Source: Ramlibacter monticola
GTDB lineage: Bacteria > Pseudomonadota > Gammaproteobacteria > Burkholderiales > Burkholderiaceae_C
DNA length: 64,000 nucleotides
Direction of reading: 5' to 3'
Assembly (NCBI RefSeq): GCF_016722785.1
Contig: NZ_JAEQNE010000001.1
Location: forward strand, 1,302,001 to 1,366,000
In this document: positions 9,339-17,850 of the stretch, piece after piece
Layout of the letters: every line of letters begins with the position of its first letter
Numbering within the stretch: the first letter of the stretch is position 1
Position numbers and translations under genes: made by a program
Notes under the pieces: generated by a model
What the model was told of the DNA's origin: nothing
Seen by the model: only the letters and a program-made list of their open reading frames with translations
Databases searched by the model: none

Positions 9339-12037
9339 GCCACCGCTCCTTCGTCGGCGCGCAAGCCGCCGTCCTCGACGCGGATGCGACGCCAGCGCGG
9401 GTCCGCCCACAGGCGCGACTGCACTTCCTCCTCGGCCAGCAGCATCTGGCGGTAGCGCGAGTCCTGCTGCGCCAGCTCGCCCGGGCGGCCGTCTTCGACG
9501 ATGCGCCCGCCCTCCACCACCAGCACGCGGTCGAAGGATTGCGTTTCCGCGACGTCGTGCGTCACGCACAGGAGCGTCGCGTCCTTCCACCACGCGCGCG
9601 CTTCCACCAGCAGTTCGCGCCGCTGGCTGCGGTCGAGGCCGCGGAAGGGTTCGTCCAGCAGCGCGAGCCGCACGTCCTGCTGCAGGAGGGCGCGGGCGAG
9701 GCGCACCCGCTGGCCCTCGCCGCCGGACACCAGCGCGCCGCCTTCGCCGAGATGGGTCTGCAGGCCCGCGGGCAGCTTCTGCAGCAAGCCGCGCAGGCGC
9801 GCCGCATCGAGCACCGGGCCGACCTGGTCCAGCGCCGTGCCCCCGGAGGCGTACACGAGGTTGTCGAGGAAGGACCGGTTCCACAGCTGGATCGCCGGGT
9901 CCACCCACGCGGTGGCGTGGCGCAGGCGCTCGATGGCCGCCGCGCCCGCGGTCGCGTCGTCCAACCGCAGCGTGCCATCGGCCAGGCGGTGCCATCCGAG
10001 CAGCAGGCCCAGCAGGCTCGACTTGCCGGCACCGGAGGCGCCGACGATCGCGACGTGCTCGCCCGCCGCGATCGACAGCTCGAGGTCCTCCAGGATGGTG
10101 TGGCCGGCCGCCAGCACGCTGCCGCCTTCCACCGCGATGGCGACGGGGCCGTTCCCGGCGGCGGCGTCGCCCGCCTGCCGCGGCGCGGCGTCCGGCGTTT
10201 CGGTCGGCGCGTTCAAGGGCTCCAGCAGCCGCACCAGCACGTTGCGCAGCGCGGGGTACTGGTGCGCGAGGTCCGCCAGCGAATGGCCCACGGCCGGCAG
10301 CTTGAGCGTCCAGTACACCAGCAGCAGGTCGGCGCCGCTCACCGTCGGCGAACGGCCGAAGTGCGAGACGAGCAGCCAGGCGCCGAGTGCGACGCACACC
10401 AGCGACTGCAGGCCGCCCGCGCCGAGCGACACGGTGATCTGCGCGCGGCCCGCGCGCACCCATTCGACCAGCAGCCCTTCGTGCCGGCGCCGCACCGCGG
10501 GCTCGGCCGCATGCGAGCGGATCGGCACCAGCCCCAGCAGCGCGTCGAGGTAGAAGATGTGCAGCGCGCTCGCGTGGTTGCGCACCCGCAGGTCGCTCTC
10601 GTTCATCAGCGGCTGCATCACGAGCGGGATGACGACGGCGGCGGCGGACACCGCGAGCGCCAGCGGCAGGCTCTCCGGGTCGATGAGCGCCACGCCGACC
10701 AGCGTGAACGCCAGGTCGCAGACGGCCTGCAGCATGTGGAGCGCCCACCCGGGCAGCAGTCGCAGCATCTGCAGGCTGTGGCTGCGCTCCGCCATGTCGG
10801 ACACCGAGCGGCTGTGGAAGTAGCGGTCGCTCAGGCGCGGCAGCTTTTCCAGCAGGGCCACGCGCAGGCTCGCTTCGAGGTGGCGCCCGAGCCGCAGGAC
10901 CTCGGCGGCGATGCCCAGTTCGAACACCAGCAGCAGCCCGCCGAAGGCGAGCACCGCGAGGAAGGCCAGCAGCCGCTGGCTCGCCAGCGCGAGCGCGGTG
11001 GACACCTCGAACAGGCCGCGGAACATCAGCATCTCGATCAGCACCGCACCAGCGGAGACGGCCATGGCGCCGGCCAGTGCAAACAGGCCGAGCCGGCCCT
11101 GGCGGGCGAGCACCGAGGCCACCAGCCTCATCGGATGCACCGGCTTCTCGGTGAGCGCGGCCCTCAGTTCGGGCGACTTCAGCGCCTCGGGGCTCTCCGC
11201 CGCGTCGGCCGGCGTGCGGCCGCTCAGGCGCACCAGCACCGCGCCGTGCAGCGTGAGCTGCAACTCGCCGTCCTCGCCCAGTTCGTCCCAGGCGTGGGCA
11301 GACCAGTAGCGCGGCGGGATGACGCGGAAGATGTCGCCGGTGCTGCGATGGGTGTCGCGGAACAGCGATTCGGTCACCTGCATGGCCTCGGCGCCGCGGC
11401 GCAGGCCGTCGGCGTCGATCACGGAAGCGATGAAGCGCACGCTGGCGTCCAGCGCCGCCAGGCCGAACCAGGTGGCGTCGGCCAGCGCCTCGTCGACCAG
11501 CGTCGCCGCCTGCGCGCGCGAGGCGCCCAGGCGCGCCAGCCGCTCGCGCAGCGGATCGAGGAAGTCGTCCGAGGCCGCCCACTCGCGCCAGGCGCCCGCG
11601 CCCACGTGCGTCTGGTGGCGGAACGCTTCTTCGAGCAGGCGCGTGCAGCGGATCCAGCGCCGGCCCACCGCCGGGTCCATCACCTGGACCCACGGCCCGA
11701 CGCGGCGCCACGCGACGACGAAGTGCGTCGCGCCATCGGAGTGGCGGACCACCACGACCGCGGGCAGCGCCCGGGCCGAATCGAGGAACAGGTGGTCCAG
11801 CGGGATCATCACCTGTTCGGCGGCGACCCCGAGCTGGTTGGCCAGCACCTCGATCGTGTCGATGGAGGTGCCGTCCACGTCGGTCTGGCAGGCCTCGCGC
11901 AGGCGCCCGTAGCTGACCGGGATGCGGAAGCCCTCCAGCACGCTTTTGAGCGAGGCGGGCCCGCAGTCCATCGCCGAGGTCTGCACGACCTCGGGGACGA
12001 TCCAGCGTCGTCCCGGCGCGAACACGGCGGCGCTCAT
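9335..12037 (-). CDS. Peptidase-containing ABC exporter (C39 cysteine peptidase, PCAT type)
   Basis: Bifunctional 900-residue protein that should cut a leader from a peptide and export it. The C39 domain (about 10-135) shows a full catalytic set: C25 in TSAMDCGPASL, H105 in GATHFVVAW and D121 in VMDPAVG. A soluble insert of roughly 150 residues (about 140-290) of no recognised family separates it from the membrane region (about 305-600). The ATPase carries GASGAGKSS near 666, the signature SGGEGQR near 771 and LALLDEP near 792. Each start codon in the duplicated repeat upstream is preceded by GGGGGAGG; the one giving a clean open frame is ATG 12037. It lies between the HlyD gene and the second exporter on the same strand. 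Confidence 0.92.
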   Translation of the reverse strand: MSAAVFAPGRRWIVPEVVQTSAMDCGPASLKSVLEGFRIPVSYGRLREACQTDVDGTSIDTIEVLANQLGVAAEQVMIPLDHLFLDSARALPAVVVVRHSDGATHFVVAWRRVGPWVQVMDPAVGRRWIRCTRLLEEAFRHQTHVGAGAWREWAASDDFLDPLRERLARLGASRAQAATLVDEALADATWFGLAALDASVRFIASVIDADGLRRGAEAMQVTESLFRDTHRSTGDIFRVIPPRYWSAHAWDELGEDGELQLTLHGAVLVRLSGRTPADAAESPEALKSPELRAALTEKPVHPMRLVASVLARQGRLGLFALAGAMAVSAGAVLIEMLMFRGLFEVSTALALASQRLLAFLAVLAFGGLLLVFELGIAAEVLRLGRHLEASLRVALLEKLPRLSDRYFHSRSVSDMAERSHSLQMLRLLPGWALHMLQAVCDLAFTLVGVALIDPESLPLALAVSAAAVVIPLVMQPLMNESDLRVRNHASALHIFYLDALLGLVPIRSHAAEPAVRRRHEGLLVEWVRAGRAQITVSLGAGGLQSLVCVALGAWLLVSHFGRSPTVSGADLLLVYWTLKLPAVGHSLADLAHQYPALRNVLVRLLEPLNAPTETPDAAPRQAGDAAAGNGPVAIAVEGGSVLAAGHTILEDLELSIAAGEHVAIVGASGAGKSSLLGLLLGWHRLADGTLRLDDATAGAAAIERLRHATAWVDPAIQLWNRSFLDNLVYASGGTALDQVGPVLDAARLRGLLQKLPAGLQTHLGEGGALVSGGEGQRVRLARALLQQDVRLALLDEPFRGLDRSQRRELLVEARAWWKDATLLCVTHDVAETQSFDRVLVVEGGRIVEDGRPGELAQQDSRYRQMLLAEEEVQSRLWADPRWRRIRVEDGGLRADEGAVA

Positions 12038-12220
12038 TGGGACGCCTCCCCCAGGCTCCGCACTGCGTGCTCCGCCTCCCCCCTCCGCAAGCGGAGGGGG
12101 CGAGCGCCTTCGGGCGGCCGTGCGGCGCTCATTGGGACGCCTCCCCCAGGCTCCGCACTGCGTGCTCCGCCTCCCCCCTCCGCAAGCGGAGGGGGCGAGC
12201 GCCTTCGGGCGGCCGTGCGG
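12031..12220. repeat. Two tandem copies of a 95-bp GC-rich palindromic element
   Basis: Two consecutive 95-base units (12031-12125 and 12126-12220), apparently identical, separate the HlyD gene from the C39 exporter gene. Each contains a hairpin with 10-base arms (CCCCCTCCGC / GCGGAGGGGG; 12079-12100 and 12174-12195). Each also ends, on the minus strand, with GGGGGAGG seven bases before CAATGAGCG. That last string is both the HlyD stop region and the exporter start region, so every copy regenerates the original ATGA junction. The element looks like a dispersed intergenic repeat that entered an overlapping gene junction and was then duplicated. No transposase is present. Confidence 0.85.
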
Positions 12221-12223
12221 CGC

Positions 12224-13423
12224 TCATTGCGTTGCCGTGAGGTCGCGCGCCGCCATGGGGGCCGCGGCGGGCAGGGGCGTGTCGAAGCGGCCGGCGGTGC
12301 GCATCACGAGCTGCGCCGGCGAGACCTCCTCGATCCCGACCTCGATCGAACCGGGCAGGCCGTGCTGCAGGACCAGCCTGCCCGCGCCGTGCTGCGAGGG
12401 CTCGAATTCGACCCGCACGAGGCCGTCGCGCACCTCGCCGGCGACCCGCACGACGCGGGCGTCGATCATCCCGTACTGCGCCCAGGGAAAGCCGTCGAGG
12501 CGCAGGCGCGCGGCCTGGCCGGGCCGGATGCGCCCCAGCACCGCGGCCGGCACGAAGTCGCCCACGATGATCAGCCCGCCGTGCGGGACGACCGTGGCCA
12601 GCTTCTGGCCCGCGGCGACATAGGCGCCGGTGCGCAGCACGGCGACGTCGGCGATGGTGCCGCTGACCGGCGCGCGCACGGTGTGGCGCTCGATCTCCTC
12701 GCCCAGGCGCGCGATGGTGGACTCGGCGGCCTGCGCCTCGCCCTGCATGGACAGGATCGTGCGCCGCAGCGACTCGACCTGCGCCTGCTGCTGGAAGGCA
12801 CGGGCCTCGGCCTCGGTGCCGAGGCGGCGCTGCTCCGCCGCCAGAGCCTCGCGGCTGGCGGCGAGCTTCAGCGACTCGGCCTGGGCCCGCACGGCCTCGA
12901 TCTGGGCCACGCCGCCGAGGGCGCTTTCCTCTTTCAGGCGGCGCTCGTTCTCGCGCGCGAAGTCGGCAGCGGCGGCAGCTTCGCGGGTGCGGAAGGCGGC
13001 GCCCTGCGACGCGGCCTGCGCGGCGGCGCGCTCGCGGGCGGCGGCCTGCTCCAGCGCCGCCACTTCCTTCTTCAGCGAGGCGATGCGGGGGATCAGGGTC
13101 TCCAGCCGCGACTGCTCCTCCTTCAGCCGCAGCTTCTCGGCCTGGGCATCGAGCTCGATCAGCAGGTCCCCGGCACGGACCTCCTGCCCCAGCACCAGCG
13201 GATTGGTGGCGATGCGGCTCTGGACGAGCGCGGCGATCGGGTGCGCGGACTGCTGCACCTCCAGCCGCGCCTGGCGCGAGATCTCGTAGACGGTGACGCG
13301 GCCGAACAGGAACCAGGCGAGCCAGGCGGCCAGCAGCAGGGCCGCGGCCAGGAAGCCGATCAGCGGGCGGCGGCCACCATCGTGCGCCAGCGATCGTGTG
13401 GTGCGGACGAAACGGGTCGGCAT
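12224..13423 (-). CDS. HlyD-family periplasmic adaptor of the peptide exporter
   Basis: Membrane-fusion protein of 399 residues linking the ABC exporters to an outer-membrane channel. There is one N-terminal transmembrane helix (about 20-42), a lipoyl half near 65-95, a long alpha-helical hairpin about 95-250 rich in Ala, Glu and Arg, the second lipoyl half (VRAPVSGTIADVAVLRTGAYVAAGQ) and a C-terminal beta barrel. It starts 16 bases after the response-regulator gene with GGAAG as ribosome site. Its stop codon lies inside the first CAATGAGCG of the tandem repeat, so before the repeat arrived it probably overlapped the exporter start by four bases. Confidence 0.9.
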   Translation of the reverse strand: MPTRFVRTTRSLAHDGGRRPLIGFLAAALLLAAWLAWFLFGRVTVYEISRQARLEVQQSAHPIAALVQSRIATNPLVLGQEVRAGDLLIELDAQAEKLRLKEEQSRLETLIPRIASLKKEVAALEQAAARERAAAQAASQGAAFRTREAAAAADFARENERRLKEESALGGVAQIEAVRAQAESLKLAASREALAAEQRRLGTEAEARAFQQQAQVESLRRTILSMQGEAQAAESTIARLGEEIERHTVRAPVSGTIADVAVLRTGAYVAAGQKLATVVPHGGLIIVGDFVPAAVLGRIRPGQAARLRLDGFPWAQYGMIDARVVRVAGEVRDGLVRVEFEPSQHGAGRLVLQHGLPGSIEVGIEEVSPAQLVMRTAGRFDTPLPAAAPMAARDLTATQ

Positions 13424-13439
13424 GACACTTCCACGGACG

Positions 13440-14084
13440 TCAGCGTGTGCCGCGGTCGTGCCGATTGGCCAGCAGGGCGGCTTCGACCCGGCTGCGCACC
13501 TGCAGCTTCTGCAGGATGTTGGTCACGTAATGCTTGATCGTCTGCTCGGACAGGAAGATCTTCTCGCCGATCTGGCGATTGGTGAATCCGTTGCCGATCA
13601 GCGCCAGGATCTCGCGCTCGCGCGCGGTCAGTTCCTGCAGCGGATCGGGCGCCTTGCCCTGGGTCAGCGAGACCAGCATTTCTCCGGCGAGTGATTGCGA
13701 CACGTAAACCTCCCCTGCCGCAGCCGCACGCACGACCCGTGCCAGCTCCTGGGCCGACACGCCCTTGAGGACATAGGCTCGGGCGCCGGCCTTGAAGGCG
13801 GCCAGCAGGCGGTCCTTGTCGTCCGAGACCGTGAGCATGACGATCGCCGTCGCCGGACAGGCGATGCTGACTTTCTCCGCGGTGGTGATCCCGTTCCAGC
13901 CGGTCATGCTGACGTCCAGCAGCATCACCTGCGGCATCAGCGTGCGCGCCAGCTGCAACGCCTGCTCGCCCGAGTCGGTCTCGCCCACGACCTGGAAATC
14001 GGGCTCGCCCTGCAGGGCCGAGACGACCCCCTGGCGGAACAGGGGGTGGTCGTCCACCACCACGATGCTGATACGGTCAGACAT
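13440..14084 (-). CDS. NarL/LuxR-family response regulator
   Basis: Two-domain DNA-binding regulator of 214 residues. The receiver has the acidic pocket (DDHP at 11-14), phospho-acceptor D57 (LLDVSM) and conserved K107 (YVLKGVS). The C-terminal LuxR-type HTH spans about 150-210 (LTAREREILALIGNGFTNRQ). It overlaps the sensor kinase gene by eight bases and is followed after 16 bases by the HlyD gene, so sensor, regulator and exporter form one operon. A likely target is the divergent promoter region 15475-15645 or the peptide leaders near 17.6 and 17.9 kb; this is inference from position. Confidence 0.92.
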   Translation of the reverse strand: MSDRISIVVVDDHPLFRQGVVSALQGEPDFQVVGETDSGEQALQLARTLMPQVMLLDVSMTGWNGITTAEKVSIACPATAIVMLTVSDDKDRLLAAFKAGARAYVLKGVSAQELARVVRAAAAGEVYVSQSLAGEMLVSLTQGKAPDPLQELTAREREILALIGNGFTNRQIGEKIFLSEQTIKHYVTNILQKLQVRSRVEAALLANRHDRGTR

Positions 14085-15474
14085 GCAACTCCTCCTCGTT
14101 CGTCGTCAATGGGAGCGTGGCCCGCACCGTCGTGCCCTGGCCCGCCGCGGACTGGATGGTGAACGTCCCTCCCGCCACCTCCACCCGCTCTCGCATGCCG
14201 GCCAGGCCCAGGCGGCCATGGCGGCGGCTGTTGCCCGGCTGGAAGCCGGGTCCGTCGTCCTTCACCTCGATCACCAGCGTCTCGGCGTCGCCGCTCACCT
14301 TCACGCGGGCGTTCTTGCCGTGGGCGTGCCGGTAGACGTTGGCCAGCGATTCCTGCAGCACGCGGCACAGGGTGATTTTCACGCGCATCGACGCCGCCAC
14401 GTCGGGCACCGTGCAATCGAGCTGCACCTTCGAGGCGGTCTTGGTCTCGTAGTCACGCACCGAGCGCGCCGCCAGCTCGGGCAGCGAGAGATGGCGGATG
14501 TCGGGCAGCTGCAGGTCGGCGGAGATCGCGCGCAGGTCGGTCAGCGCCGACTGCACCGCGACGCGCACCGGCTCCAGGTTGCCGGCCGCGCACTTGTCGC
14601 CGGACGTGCCGGGGCAGGTCGAGTCGACCGTCTTCAGCTGCATCAGGGCGAAGCCGAGGTCCTGGCCGGGGCCGTCGTGCAGGTCGGCCGAGAGGCGCTG
14701 CAGGAAGTTCTCGTTCAGCGCGGTGGCGCGCTCGGCGGCCCGCTTGACGCGCTGGTGCAGCAGCGAGTTCTGCGCGTTGAGCGCGGTGAGCTGCGCCACC
14801 TTCTCGCTCAGGTCGCGCTGCTGCCGCACGATGGTCTCGCTGCCGCGGCGCACCACCGCGAACAGCGCGAGGTAGATCGTGAGCATGGTGGCCGCGAAGG
14901 TCATCCAGCTCTGGCGCTGCGCCACGCCGGCCTCGCGGTCGACCTCCTCGGGGTGCTGGTAGAACTCCGCCACCGCAATGATCTTGCCCTGGCGGTCGGC
15001 GCGGATCGGGGTGTACGTCTCGATCACGCGCGGCAGCGGCTGGCCGTGCTTGGTGGTCTCTATGCGCTCCGAGATCTCGGAGTAGATCTCGCCGCGCAGG
15101 GCGGCGATCAGGCCGTCTTCCAGCTCGAAGCGCTGGCCGATCTGGCCCGGCTCGTTGCTGTAGACGACCATGCCGTCGGGACGCCAGATCTTCAGGCCGG
15201 CGATGCGCTTGCCCAGGGCGGTGTTGTTCAGCAACGCCGTCAGGGCGTCCTTGTCGCTCTCCGGGAGGTCGTCGCTGCGCAGCAGGGCCTGCGCGTGCGG
15301 CGCGATGAAGCTGTCCACGTACAGCGCCGTAACGCCCCCCACGCGGTGGACGACGCTGTCTTCGACCTGCTGGCCGATCCAGCGGCCGATGAAGAGCGTC
15401 CCGGCGAGCAGGATGGGAAAGCTCAGCAGCATGAATTGCTGCGAGAGCGACAACCGGAAAAAGAAGGTCTTCAT
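14077..15474 (-). CDS. NarX/DegS-type sensor histidine kinase
   Basis: Membrane sensor of 465 residues: TM helix 12-30, a periplasmic region 31-189 of Cache-like character (LKIWRPDGMVVYSNEPGQIG), TM helix 190-208, a coiled coil, HisKA_3 with phospho-acceptor H266 (LSADLHDGPGQDLG), and a HATPase (ESLANVYRHAHGKNA; DDGPGF). I prefer ATG 15474; an in-frame TTG at 15492 would add six residues. It is the first gene of the minus-strand operon and divergent from the 635-residue protein gene. An extracytoplasmic sensor next to a peptide exporter suggests it may sense the exported peptide or a related envelope signal, but the ligand is unknown. Confidence 0.9.
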   Translation of the reverse strand: MKTFFFRLSLSQQFMLLSFPILLAGTLFIGRWIGQQVEDSVVHRVGGVTALYVDSFIAPHAQALLRSDDLPESDKDALTALLNNTALGKRIAGLKIWRPDGMVVYSNEPGQIGQRFELEDGLIAALRGEIYSEISERIETTKHGQPLPRVIETYTPIRADRQGKIIAVAEFYQHPEEVDREAGVAQRQSWMTFAATMLTIYLALFAVVRRGSETIVRQQRDLSEKVAQLTALNAQNSLLHQRVKRAAERATALNENFLQRLSADLHDGPGQDLGFALMQLKTVDSTCPGTSGDKCAAGNLEPVRVAVQSALTDLRAISADLQLPDIRHLSLPELAARSVRDYETKTASKVQLDCTVPDVAASMRVKITLCRVLQESLANVYRHAHGKNARVKVSGDAETLVIEVKDDGPGFQPGNSRRHGRLGLAGMRERVEVAGGTFTIQSAAGQGTTVRATLPLTTNEEELHV

Positions 15475-15550
15475 ACCGCGGAGAGCGTGCAAACACTTTG
15501 AAACAAAAAGCCCCTAGGAGGCAATGTAGCAGCGCGACCGTATTTCGCAA

Positions 15551-15564
15551 GGCACCAAGGTGCC
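15551..15564. promoter_or_regulatory. Palindrome GGCACCAAGGTGCC in the divergent promoter region
   Basis: A 14-base inverted repeat with six-base arms sits in the 171-base space between the divergent sensor kinase (start 15474) and the 635-residue protein (start 15646). Its place between two divergent transcription units suggests an operator, perhaps for the NarL-type regulator encoded in this operon. The arms resemble GTGCC/GGCAC dyads seen elsewhere in the window. A weak sigma-54-like match also exists on the minus strand at 15565-15578, but it is too degenerate to call. Confidence 0.35.
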
Positions 15565-15645
15565 GCATCCGGCATACCCAATGAGCCGTCAAATCGCGCA
15601 TCTCCGCCGTGGTCTGCCTTGGGGGAGATGCCTAGGATCCGTCCC

Positions 15646-17553
15646 ATGTCGAACCTCCAGCAAACCCCTGCCGTCCCGGGCCATCCTGCCGCGAGCGCGG
15701 GGGTGTGCCCCTTCGCCCATGCCACCGTACAGTCGGCCCCACCGGAGGATGACGGATCCTCGGAGGAGACAGAAGTGAGGATCGAGCCCCACGACCAGCT
15801 GTTCCTGCCGCTGAACAAGCGGGTGGTGGTGCAGTATGCGGCCGGCGGCGACGGCGCCCGCGAGCTGCACCTCTATTGCGGACCCAAGGAAGTCATCTTC
15901 GACGAGCCGGAACTGTTCGGATTCGGCGAAACCCTGGCCAAGCATGCCAGCTTCATCGCCGGCAGCTCGGTCCAGTGGACGGTCGGCTACGACTGGCCCC
16001 GGGTGCGCGAGCTGCTGGAGGCGCTGGTCGCCGAAGGCGTGCTGGTCCAGGGCACGGAGGCCGACGAAAGCGTGGCCGGCGGCCCGGAAGGCAAGGACCA
16101 GCCCTCGCCGCTGCCCGTGGCGCAAAGCGAGCGAGCGCGCACTTGGGACGAATGCGAGGCGATCACCCGCGAACTGACCGGCCGCGCCCTGGAGCCCGGC
16201 TGGCTGGAGCTGGTGGTGCCCGTGTTCCGCGTGGCCCACATCGCGCTGGACACCGACGGCCGCCAGGTCGGCGAGGCCAACGTGTTCCCGCGCCCGCTGC
16301 GCCTGGACGTTCCGACCCGCTGGCGCACCTGCATCTATCCGGGCAGCCGCTACCTGGACGACAAGCCCATGAACGTGAGCGCGCTCAAGGCGATGCGCGC
16401 CCACTGGGCCCCGGCGATGGCGGCCCTGCTGCAGGTCCGCGATGCCTACCTGAAGCGCTTCCCCGCGGCCCGGGCCGGCATGACCCTGGGCGACGTCGAG
16501 CGGCTGTCCACCCTGGTGCTGGCGGTGGCCACCTACCCCCTGGTCAAGAACGACGGCCGCGTGGAGAACGGGAAGCTGCACCCCGTGCTGTCCGCGATGT
16601 TCCGCGTCACCGACGGCCTGCGCATGACCACGCACCAGATGCTGTTCGTGCCCGTGGCCGAAGCGACGATGTCGCCCGACACGCGCGTCAGCGTCGCCGA
16701 CATCCACGCCTACGCCGAGCGCAACTACTCCTTCCATTCGACGCAGGGCGTGTGCGCCGGCCCGACCGCGATGGTGGACCAGTTCCTGCGCGTGCTGGTC
16801 GAGGGCGGCGACCGCGAGCAGTTCGCCAACGCCGAATTGGCGGAACCGGTGAAGCAGGCGCTGGCCGACATGGAGCCCGCCATCGACTACGGGCTGCTGG
16901 GGCTGCAGAACTTCGCCGTGATCTTCTCGCTATGGCCGATCATGACCCGCACCTACGCCCGGATGGCGCAGGTGGTGCACGACTGGATCGGCCCGCGCAC
17001 CGCCACGCTCGACCAGATCGACACCTATCTGCGCGACAAGGCGGAGATCCTGCGCAACGAGACGTTCCACGCCACCGAGGAGTGGCGCGCGAACCGTGAA
17101 CGCGTCTACGCCGACATCTACGCGCAGTGCGCGGCGGGCCTCGGCGACCCGGTGCGGCAGTCGCTGCCGGAACGCGTCTCGGGTCGCCTGGGCGAGCAGC
17201 ATCGCGCGCCGTCGGAAGCGCTGCGCAAGGTGCTGCAACGCCGCTGCAGCGGCGAGGACGGCGGCGACGCGGGCAGCGTCGACCTGCTGGTGGACACGCT
17301 GATGCACTGCTTCGCCCGCACGCAGCAGACCCTCTGCCTCGCGAGCGAGACGCAGGGGCGCATCAACACCCTGCTGGGACGGGAGCAACCCAGCCGGCCC
17401 TTCAGCGCCACCGACGTGGACATCCACGTCCTGCTGCAGGGCGACGAGGCGCGGCGGCTGCCGCACCTGCTCGACGAATTGGAGCGACTCCTCGGCGTCC
17501 GGGTGACGATCACCCGCGAACGCCTGGAGATCCACGATGGAATCCAGGCCTGA
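15646..17553 (+). CDS. Protein of unknown family beside the twin peptides
   Basis: A 635-residue protein that I do not recognise. It has no signal peptide or clear membrane helix, so it is probably cytoplasmic. Residues about 48-136 form a strand-rich block ending in a helix and a short turn (RELLEALVAEGVLVQG), resembling the PqqD-like peptide-recognition fold only in general pattern. A large middle region, about 150-480, is rich in Trp, His and Arg. The C-terminal 130 residues include a paired helix region and a final alpha/beta segment. ATG 15646 is preceded by TAGGA at good spacing; in-frame alternatives are TTG 15619 and ATG 15628. It ends 102 bases before the first peptide gene and may be its modifying or maturation protein, which is inference from position only. 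Confidence 0.75.
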   Translation: MSNLQQTPAVPGHPAASAGVCPFAHATVQSAPPEDDGSSEETEVRIEPHDQLFLPLNKRVVVQYAAGGDGARELHLYCGPKEVIFDEPELFGFGETLAKHASFIAGSSVQWTVGYDWPRVRELLEALVAEGVLVQGTEADESVAGGPEGKDQPSPLPVAQSERARTWDECEAITRELTGRALEPGWLELVVPVFRVAHIALDTDGRQVGEANVFPRPLRLDVPTRWRTCIYPGSRYLDDKPMNVSALKAMRAHWAPAMAALLQVRDAYLKRFPAARAGMTLGDVERLSTLVLAVATYPLVKNDGRVENGKLHPVLSAMFRVTDGLRMTTHQMLFVPVAEATMSPDTRVSVADIHAYAERNYSFHSTQGVCAGPTAMVDQFLRVLVEGGDREQFANAELAEPVKQALADMEPAIDYGLLGLQNFAVIFSLWPIMTRTYARMAQVVHDWIGPRTATLDQIDTYLRDKAEILRNETFHATEEWRANRERVYADIYAQCAAGLGDPVRQSLPERVSGRLGEQHRAPSEALRKVLQRRCSGEDGGDAGSVDLLVDTLMHCFARTQQTLCLASETQGRINTLLGREQPSRPFSATDVDIHVLLQGDEARRLPHLLDELERLLGVRVTITRERLEIHDGIQA

Positions 17554-17609
17554 GTCCTGCACCGACGCAGGCCGGATGCATTGCCGGCATCGGGCCGGCA
17601 ATGAAAGAA

Positions 17610-17622
17610 GTGCCCAGAGCAC
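17610..17622 (+). promoter_or_regulatory. Leader dyad GTGCCCAGAGCAC upstream of peptide 1
   Basis: An inverted repeat with GTGC/GCAC arms lies 34 bases before the first peptide start. The same dyad, with one base changed, precedes the second peptide. Just upstream a larger inverted repeat, TGCCGG...CCGGCA at 17582-17600, could form an RNA hairpin. The conserved string CCCTCGACAGGAG follows and supplies the ribosome site. Conservation between the two copies suggests a regulatory or RNA-structural role. Confidence 0.45.
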
Positions 17623-17655
17623 ATGAAGTCAACGCACCCTCGACAGGAGATAGCA

Positions 17656-17763
17656 ATGAAGATCAAGTCCAACGTCCGCGCCGGCAAGGGCACCAAGAGC
17701 AGCCTCATCAACAACACGGTGGTCAGCTACGTTCCGCCGGTGAGCCGCTGCGTGGGAATCTGA
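17656..17763 (+). CDS. Candidate RiPP/signal precursor peptide, copy 1
   Basis: A 35-residue peptide opening MKIKSNVRAG and ending VSYVPPVSRCVGI, with one Cys (C32) near the C-terminus and a central polar stretch GTKSSLINNT. AGGAGA sits at correct distance from the ATG. The second copy differs in only three residues, all conservative, while nine other codons differ silently; this pattern supports translation under purifying selection. Residues V7, A9 and G10 (VRAG) could be a very short double-glycine-like site for the C39 peptidase, leaving a 25-residue core, but that is inference. It lies between the 635-residue protein and a strong terminator. I cannot assign it to a named peptide family. 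Confidence 0.8.
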   Translation: MKIKSNVRAGKGTKSSLINNTVVSYVPPVSRCVGI

Positions 17764-17787
17764 GGCGCACGCCTTCCTCCCCACCCT

Positions 17788-17827
17788 GCGGGGCGGACGC
17801 TCACAAGCGTCCGCCCCGCTTGTTTTT
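17788..17827 (+). terminator. Strong rho-independent terminator after peptide 1
   Basis: A perfect 14-base stem (GCGGGGCGGACGCT paired with its complement) around a CACA loop is followed by TTGTTTTT. It ends the transcript of the 635-residue protein and peptide 1, so the second peptide needs its own promoter. Confidence 0.9.
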
Positions 17828-17850
17828 CATGCGTACTTTCGACTTCCTGC

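Noticed and set aside
9539..13537. Long plus-strand open frame across the exporter genes
   Set aside because: It spans several real minus-strand genes and the tandem repeat, and its composition is that of a shadow frame.
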